Origin: UBA1738 sp003453455
Lineage (GTDB): Bacteria; Bacillota; Clostridia; UBA1381
DNA: 16,742 bases
Direction: 5' to 3'
NCBI GenBank assembly: GCA_946621875.1
Contig: CAMOOX010000029.1
Location: forward strand, 1 to 16,742
The position numbers and the translations under genes are program-made. Under the pieces are notes generated by a model that was given only the letters and a program-made list of their open reading frames with translations, was not told the DNA's origin and searched no databases. Positions 12,413 through 16,742 of this stretch are shown in pieces. The first letter of the stretch is position 1. Each line of letters begins with the position of its first letter.

Positions 12413-13465
12413 ATGAAGGATTTTGAGATAATAGATAAAATAAACAGTGGAAAAGGTGCAAGTCTTTTAGAATATGCGTATCTTGTAGAAAATATGAATG
12501 AAAAAGCCATAGAATATGCAAGGGAAAAGGCGGTTGCTGTCCGTAAACGGATATATGGAAATGACATTTTTGTGCGTGGCTTAATAGAAATCAGCAATAT
12601 TTGCAAAAATGATTGCCTATACTGCGGAATAAGGAAGAGTAATAAGGATTGCGAAAGATACCGTCTTACAGAGGAGGAAATACTTGCCTGTTGCGAAGAG
12701 GGTGAAAGACTTGGGTTTAAGACCTTTGTTTTGCAGGGGGGCGAGGACGGGTATTTTTCTGATGAAATTCTTTGCGATATTATCAGGAAAATAAAAAAAC
12801 GGCATAATGACTGTGCGGTAACGCTGTCTTTGGGGGAACGAAGTGAAAAAAGTTATGCGCTTCTGAAAAATGCCGGTGCGGACAGATACCTTTTGCGCCA
12901 TGAAACGGCGGATAAGGCGCATTATGAAAAACTACATCCCCGTAAAATGTCCTTTGAAAACCGTATAAATTCGCTTAAAATACTGAAAAAGCTCGGCTAT
13001 CAGGTTGGCTGCGGATTTATGGTGGGCTCGCCGTATCAGACGCCTGAAACTATTGCAAAGGATTTAAAATTTATTGAAGAATTCAGCCCGGATATGTGCG
13101 GAATAGGCCCATTTATACCGCACAAAAATACGCCGTTTGCAAAAGAGGTAAAAGGTGCGCTTGATATGACCTGCTATCTTTTGTCCGTTATCCGCCTGAT
13201 AAAGCCAAATATCCTGCTTCCTGCAACTACCGCTCTCGGAACAATTCACGAAAACGGAAGAGAAATGGGAATTTTGTCGGGAGCAAATGTTGTAATGCCA
13301 AATCTTTCTCCCGTTAGTGTACGCAAAAAATACGAGCTATACGACAATAAAATATGCACAGGCGAGGAAAGTGCGAGTTGCAGGAATTGTCTTGAAAGAC
13401 GGATGGAAAAAATAGGATATAAAATAGTGGTTTCAAGGGGAGATATAAAAAAAGGAGAGGAATAA
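12413..13465 (+). CDS. hydE: [FeFe]-hydrogenase maturase HydE (radical SAM)
   Basis: HydE is a radical SAM enzyme that acts with HydG and HydF to build the 2Fe subcluster of the [FeFe]-hydrogenase H-cluster; it processes the Fe(CO)2CN-cysteine precursor from HydG. The 350-residue protein has the radical SAM motif CKNDCLYC (CX3CX2C, Cys64, 68, 71) in the segment EISNICKNDCLYCGIRKSN. Its C-terminal CTGEESASCRNC (CX7CX2C) matches the accessory cluster site of some HydE proteins, as in Thermotoga. LQGGEDGYF is the SAM-binding GGE motif. The length is normal. The ATG at 12413 has GAGG 5 nt upstream; an earlier in-frame TTG at 12386 sits in the terminator loop. The stop lies 1 nt before hydG. Confidence 0.96.
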   Translation: MKDFEIIDKINSGKGASLLEYAYLVENMNEKAIEYAREKAVAVRKRIYGNDIFVRGLIEISNICKNDCLYCGIRKSNKDCERYRLTEEEILACCEEGERLGFKTFVLQGGEDGYFSDEILCDIIRKIKKRHNDCAVTLSLGERSEKSYALLKNAGADRYLLRHETADKAHYEKLHPRKMSFENRINSLKILKKLGYQVGCGFMVGSPYQTPETIAKDLKFIEEFSPDMCGIGPFIPHKNTPFAKEVKGALDMTCYLLSVIRLIKPNILLPATTALGTIHENGREMGILSGANVVMPNLSPVSVRKKYELYDNKICTGEESASCRNCLERRMEKIGYKIVVSRGDIKKGEE

Positions 13466-13466
13466 T

Positions 13467-14915
13467 ATGGCAATATATAATCCAAAATCATTAAAAGCGG
13501 AGGAATTTATAAACGATGCAGAAATAAAGGAAACGCTGGAATTTGCCGAAAAGAATAAAAACAATGTGGAACTGATTGATAAAATCCTAAAAAAAGCACG
13601 CCCGTATAAGACGGAAAACGGCTGTCGGTGCGACGGACTTACACACCGTGAGGCGTCGGTTCTGCTTGCTTGCGATATCCCTGAAAAGGTGGAGGAAATA
13701 TATAAAATTGCAGAGGAAATAAAGCTTGCGTTTTACGGGAACAGAATTGTTATGTTCGCGCCGCTGTATCTTTCCAATTACTGCATAAACGGATGCGTTT
13801 ACTGTCCATATCATTTGAAAAATAAGCATATAGCAAGGAAAAAGCTCACTCAGGAAGAGGTAAAAAAGGAAGTTATAGCACTTCAAGATATGGGCCATAA
13901 GCGCTTGGCTATCGAGGCAGGCGAGGATCCTATAAATAACCCCATAGAATACATTTTGGAATGTATTAAGACAATTTACAGCGTAAATCATAAAAACGGT
14001 GCAATCAGACGGGTAAATGTGAATATTGCCGCAACAACTGTGGAAAATTACCGAAAATTAAAGGAGGCGGGGATAGGCACATATATTCTTTTTCAGGAAA
14101 CTTATCATAAGGAGAGTTATGAAAAACTGCACCCGACAGGGCCAAAACACAATTATGCTTATCATACTGAGGCGATGGACAGAGCCATGGAGGGCGGTAT
14201 TGATGATGTAGGACTTGGTGTTTTGTTTGGTCTCGAACTTTATAAATACGAATTTGCAGGTTTAATTATGCACGCAGAGCATTTGGAGGCGGTACATGGC
14301 GTAGGACCGCATACTATAAGCGTGCCGAGGATAAAAAGAGCAGATGACATTGACCCATCCAGCTTTGATAATTCAATATCTGATGAGATTTTTGCAAAAA
14401 TTACAGCCTGCATACGCTTGGCGGTTCCTTATACGGGAATGATAATTTCAACAAGGGAATCGGAGGAAGTAAGGGGAAAGCTGCTGAAATTGGGAATTTC
14501 CCAAATAAGCGGTGCATCACGCACATCGGTTGGCGGATACAGCGAGGAGGAAAGACCTCACGATACCGAACAATTTGATGTTTCCGACCAAAGAACGCTC
14601 GATGAGGTAGTAAGATGGCTGATGACAAAAGGTCATATCCCGTCGTTTTGTACTGCGTGCTATCGTGAGGGCAGAACGGGTGATAGATTTATGAGCCTTT
14701 GTAAAAACGGGCAGATTTTAAACTGCTGCCACCCTAACGCGCTTATGACGCTTACTGAATTTTTGGTGGATTATGCATCGGAGGAAACGAAAAAGCTTGG
14801 CTTTGAGATGATAGAAAAAGAGCTTTTAAAAATACCTAACGAAAAGGTAAAAGCACTCGCTTCGGAGCATATTGAAAATATAAAGAATTCAAATAGGCGT
14901 GATTTCAGATTTTAA
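13467..14915 (+). CDS. hydG: [FeFe]-hydrogenase maturase HydG (tyrosine lyase)
   Basis: HydG cleaves tyrosine into p-cresol and the CO and cyanide ligands of the H-cluster, delivering an Fe(CO)2CN-cysteine unit. The 482-residue protein has the radical SAM motif CINGCVYC (Cys106, 110, 113). Its C-terminal second cluster motif, CTAC at 395-398 with Cys421 (CX2CX22C), binds the cluster carrying the fifth iron, which separates HydG from the related tyrosine lyase ThiH. AIEAGEDP is the SAM-contact segment. The start at 13467 is 1 nt past the hydE stop, with GGAGAGG inside hydE as ribosome binding site. The order E-G-F and tight spacing indicate one operon. Confidence 0.97.
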   Translation: MAIYNPKSLKAEEFINDAEIKETLEFAEKNKNNVELIDKILKKARPYKTENGCRCDGLTHREASVLLACDIPEKVEEIYKIAEEIKLAFYGNRIVMFAPLYLSNYCINGCVYCPYHLKNKHIARKKLTQEEVKKEVIALQDMGHKRLAIEAGEDPINNPIEYILECIKTIYSVNHKNGAIRRVNVNIAATTVENYRKLKEAGIGTYILFQETYHKESYEKLHPTGPKHNYAYHTEAMDRAMEGGIDDVGLGVLFGLELYKYEFAGLIMHAEHLEAVHGVGPHTISVPRIKRADDIDPSSFDNSISDEIFAKITACIRLAVPYTGMIISTRESEEVRGKLLKLGISQISGASRTSVGGYSEEERPHDTEQFDVSDQRTLDEVVRWLMTKGHIPSFCTACYREGRTGDRFMSLCKNGQILNCCHPNALMTLTEFLVDYASEETKKLGFEMIEKELLKIPNEKVKALASEHIENIKNSNRRDFRF

Positions 14916-14925
14916 GGAGAAAAAT

Positions 14926-16113
14926 ATGGGACTTTCAGATACCGTTTCCGCGGAGCGGACGCATATATGCTTTTTCGGGATGCGAAATGCAGGCAAATCA
15001 AGCCTTGTAAATGCATTTACAGGACAAAATATTGCACTGGTATCCGATGTTTTAGGCACGACCACAGACCCTGTGTATAAGGCAATGGAGCTTTTGCCGC
15101 TGGGTCCGTCAATGATAGTGGATACGGCGGGCTATGACGATACGGGCGAGCTTGGAAAAATGCGCGTTGAAAAGACGATGCGGGTACTCGACAAGACCGA
15201 TTTGGCGGTAATTGTAATTGATGCCTTAAAAGGTGTCCAAAAATCCGATGAAGAGCTTTTAAAGCTTGTAAAGGACAGGAAAATTCCGTATATAATTGCA
15301 CGGAATAAGGCAGATTTGCTGAAAACAATTCCGAAAGCAGAAAAAAATGAAATATATGTAAGTGCAAAATCGAATTATGCGATTGCAGAGCTAAAAGAGC
15401 TTGCGGCAACCATGGCAAAAAGCACAAAATCCGAGAGGAAAATAGTTTCTGACCTTGTGGAAAGAGGCGATGCAGTCATTTTGGTGGTGCCGATTGATAA
15501 GGCAGCGCCAAAAGGTAGGCTGATACTTCCGCAGCAGCAGACAATCCGTGACCTTTTGGACTGTGGCGCAATAGCAGTTGTGTGCCGTGACAGCGAGCTT
15601 TTGGAGACACTTGAAAAATTTTCGCAAAAACCACGAATGGTAATAACAGATTCGCAGGTTTTTAAAAAGGTTGCAAAGATTGTACCGGAGGACATACAGT
15701 TAACCTCTTTTTCGGTGCTTTTTGCAAGGTATAAGGGCGAACTTTGGGAGCTTGCAAAGGGAGCCGAAACAATCGAAAGGCTTCAAAACGGCGATAAAAT
15801 CCTGATTTCCGAGGGTTGTACGCATCATAGACAATGCGGCGATATCGGTACACAAAAACTTCCCAAAATGATAGAGGGATATACTAAAAAAAATCTGGAA
15901 TTTCACTTTACTTCGGGTACGGAGTTTCCGCAAAATCCAAAAGACTATGCGCTCATAATCCATTGCGGAGGCTGTATGCTTTCCGAAACAGAGATGAAAA
16001 GCAGAATGGAATATGCCAAATGCGCGGGTGTCCCAATGACAAATTATGGAACGGCAATAGCTTATGTTAATGGAATTTTGGAGAGAGCACTGACCCCTTT
16101 AAAAAAAGGTTGA
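14926..16113 (+). CDS. hydF: [FeFe]-hydrogenase maturase HydF (GTPase scaffold)
   Basis: HydF is the scaffold on which the 2Fe subcluster is assembled and from which it is passed to the hydrogenase HydA. The 395-residue protein has an N-terminal GTPase domain: P-loop GMRNAGKS (18-25), G3 DTAG (66-69) and G4 NKAD (127-130), with GTTTDP as the G2 region. A dimerisation domain follows. The C-terminal iron-sulfur domain has CTH at 298-300 and HCGGC at 346-350, the CXH...HCXXC ligands of the family, with 45 residues between the two His. The ATG at 14926 was preferred because TAAGGAGA, overlapping the hydG stop, lies 6 nt upstream; an in-frame start at 14899 is inside hydG without such a site. Confidence 0.96.
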   Translation: MGLSDTVSAERTHICFFGMRNAGKSSLVNAFTGQNIALVSDVLGTTTDPVYKAMELLPLGPSMIVDTAGYDDTGELGKMRVEKTMRVLDKTDLAVIVIDALKGVQKSDEELLKLVKDRKIPYIIARNKADLLKTIPKAEKNEIYVSAKSNYAIAELKELAATMAKSTKSERKIVSDLVERGDAVILVVPIDKAAPKGRLILPQQQTIRDLLDCGAIAVVCRDSELLETLEKFSQKPRMVITDSQVFKKVAKIVPEDIQLTSFSVLFARYKGELWELAKGAETIERLQNGDKILISEGCTHHRQCGDIGTQKLPKMIEGYTKKNLEFHFTSGTEFPQNPKDYALIIHCGGCMLSETEMKSRMEYAKCAGVPMTNYGTAIAYVNGILERALTPLKKG

Positions 16114-16137
16114 CAAAAAGCGGAAATATGATATACT
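16110..16137 (+). promoter_or_regulatory. Promoter of the reverse rubrerythrin gene
   Basis: TTGACA (16110-16115), 16 nt, then TATACT (16132-16137). The -35 box overlaps the hydF stop codon. It gives the rubrerythrin its own transcription, with read-through from hydF also possible because no terminator lies between. I see no convincing PerR-type palindrome. Confidence 0.78.
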
Positions 16138-16177
16138 GAATTTGCAGAAATTTAAAAAATGAAAGGTTGTGACGATT

Positions 16178-16729
16178 ATGAAAAAATATGTATGTCCGGT
16201 ATGCGGATATGTTCACGAGGGAGATAATCCTCCCGAAAAATGTCCACAGTGCGGAGTGGCAGGTGAAAAGTTCACAGTTATGCAGGAGGGGGCTCTTAAT
16301 TTTGCCTGTGAACATGTTATAGGCGTTGGCGCAAAAGGTAAAATCGATGAGGAGATTTATGAGGGCTTAAAGTCAAACTTTGAGGGAGAATGTTCAGAAG
16401 TCGGCATGTACATAGCTATGTCAAGACAGGCAATCCGTGAGGGCTATCCCGAAGTTGGTGCATTTTATTTGCAGGCAGCGCTGGAAGAAGCAGACCACGC
16501 AGCAAAATTCGCAGAGCTTTTGGGCGAGGTTGTGTATAGCGATACAAAGAAAAACTTACAGCTAAGAGCTGAGGCAGAATGTGGCGCAACAGCAGGAAAA
16601 CTTGCCCTTGCTAAAAAAGCAAAAGAGCTTGGCTATGATGCAATCCATGACACCGTTCACGAAATGGCAAAAGACGAAGCAAGACATGGCAAAGGCTTTG
16701 AGGGAATGTTAAAGAGATATTTTGCCTAA
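16178..16729 (+). CDS. Reverse rubrerythrin (N-terminal rubredoxin-like domain)
   Basis: Rubrerythrins reduce hydrogen peroxide to water in anaerobes, taking electrons through rubredoxin or NADH-dependent partners. In this 183-residue protein the rubredoxin-like iron site is at the N-terminus (CPVCGY at 6-11 and CPQCG at 22-26, Cys6/9/22/25) and the diiron four-helix domain follows, the reverse of classical rubrerythrin. This is the arrangement described for Clostridium acetobutylicum revRbr. Diiron ligand motifs are visible: EGECSEVGMY, EEADHAAKF, the helix AEAECGATAG, and DEARHGKGF near the end. The ATG at 16178 was chosen; a GTG at 16169 lies too close to the AAAGG ribosome binding site. 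Its place after hydEGF fits protection of an oxygen-sensitive hydrogenase system. Confidence 0.95.
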   Translation: MKKYVCPVCGYVHEGDNPPEKCPQCGVAGEKFTVMQEGALNFACEHVIGVGAKGKIDEEIYEGLKSNFEGECSEVGMYIAMSRQAIREGYPEVGAFYLQAALEEADHAAKFAELLGEVVYSDTKKNLQLRAEAECGATAGKLALAKKAKELGYDAIHDTVHEMAKDEARHGKGFEGMLKRYFA

Positions 16730-16742
16730 AACTGAAACTTTG

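Noticed and set aside
16110..16177. PerR- or Rex-type operator before the rubrerythrin gene
   Set aside because: No palindrome close to the known PerR or Rex consensus could be found in this stretch; only the promoter is supported.
1..16742. Mobile element, phage, toxin-antitoxin, CRISPR or tRNA
   Set aside because: No transposase, integrase, terminal inverted repeats, regular direct repeats or cloverleaf structure was seen; all genes have chromosomal, mostly core functions.

Overview
The window looks like chromosomal DNA from an anaerobic, low-G+C, Gram-positive bacterium of the class Clostridia. The pointers are AT-rich intergenic DNA, strong GGAGG-type ribosome binding sites, near-consensus TTGACA-17-TATAAT promoters, a tetrahydrofolate riboswitch in front of an ECF folate transporter subunit, a clostridial-type 2[4Fe-4S] ferredoxin, an [FeFe]-hydrogenase maturation operon (hydE-hydG-hydF) and a reverse rubrerythrin. 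This is inferred from gene content; no 16S or other taxonomic marker is present. I see no phage, IS element, CRISPR array, tRNA or rRNA.

Layout. 1-210: 3' end of an unrecognised + strand gene, meeting the convergent glyceraldehyde-3-phosphate dehydrogenase gene (230-1261, -) at a shared hairpin. 1487-2485 (-): membrane protein with an N-terminal zinc ribbon and a C-terminal YARHG-like domain. 2754-4431 (+): CarD-family regulator, then ispD and ispF of the MEP isoprenoid pathway, overlapping by 4 nt. 4489-5619 (-): long, divergent PRPP synthetase. 5745-6284 (-): FolT-like folate transporter S subunit behind a THF riboswitch (6346-6442). 6577-7667 (+): PSP1/RicT-like protein and a small ferredoxin. 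7895-8227 (+): small protein resembling DUF6514. 8369-10681 (+): complete polar amino acid ABC importer, followed by an AEC-family transporter (10694-11629). 11655-12272 (+): iron-sulfur flavoprotein-like reductase. 12413-16113 (+): hydE-hydG-hydF, with almost no space between genes. 16178-16729 (+): reverse rubrerythrin with its own promoter.

How the genes work together. The right third is an anaerobic redox block. HydE, HydG and HydF build the 2Fe subcluster of [FeFe]-hydrogenase, the flavoprotein could carry electrons, and the rubrerythrin removes peroxide. No hydrogenase structural gene (hydA) is in the window. The left part is housekeeping: glycolysis, isoprenoid precursors, PRPP and folate uptake.

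The most interesting structure is the roughly 93-nt leader of hydEGF. A perfect-consensus promoter at 12276-12304 is followed by an intrinsic terminator at 12375-12403 that ends directly at the hydE ribosome binding site. A competing antiterminator pairing (12350-12359 with 12371-12380) is visible. This is the architecture of a transcription attenuator or small riboswitch, and I do not recognise it as a known class. The THF riboswitch leader also shows a clear pairing that could hide the folT ribosome binding site, plus an alternative pairing that would free it.
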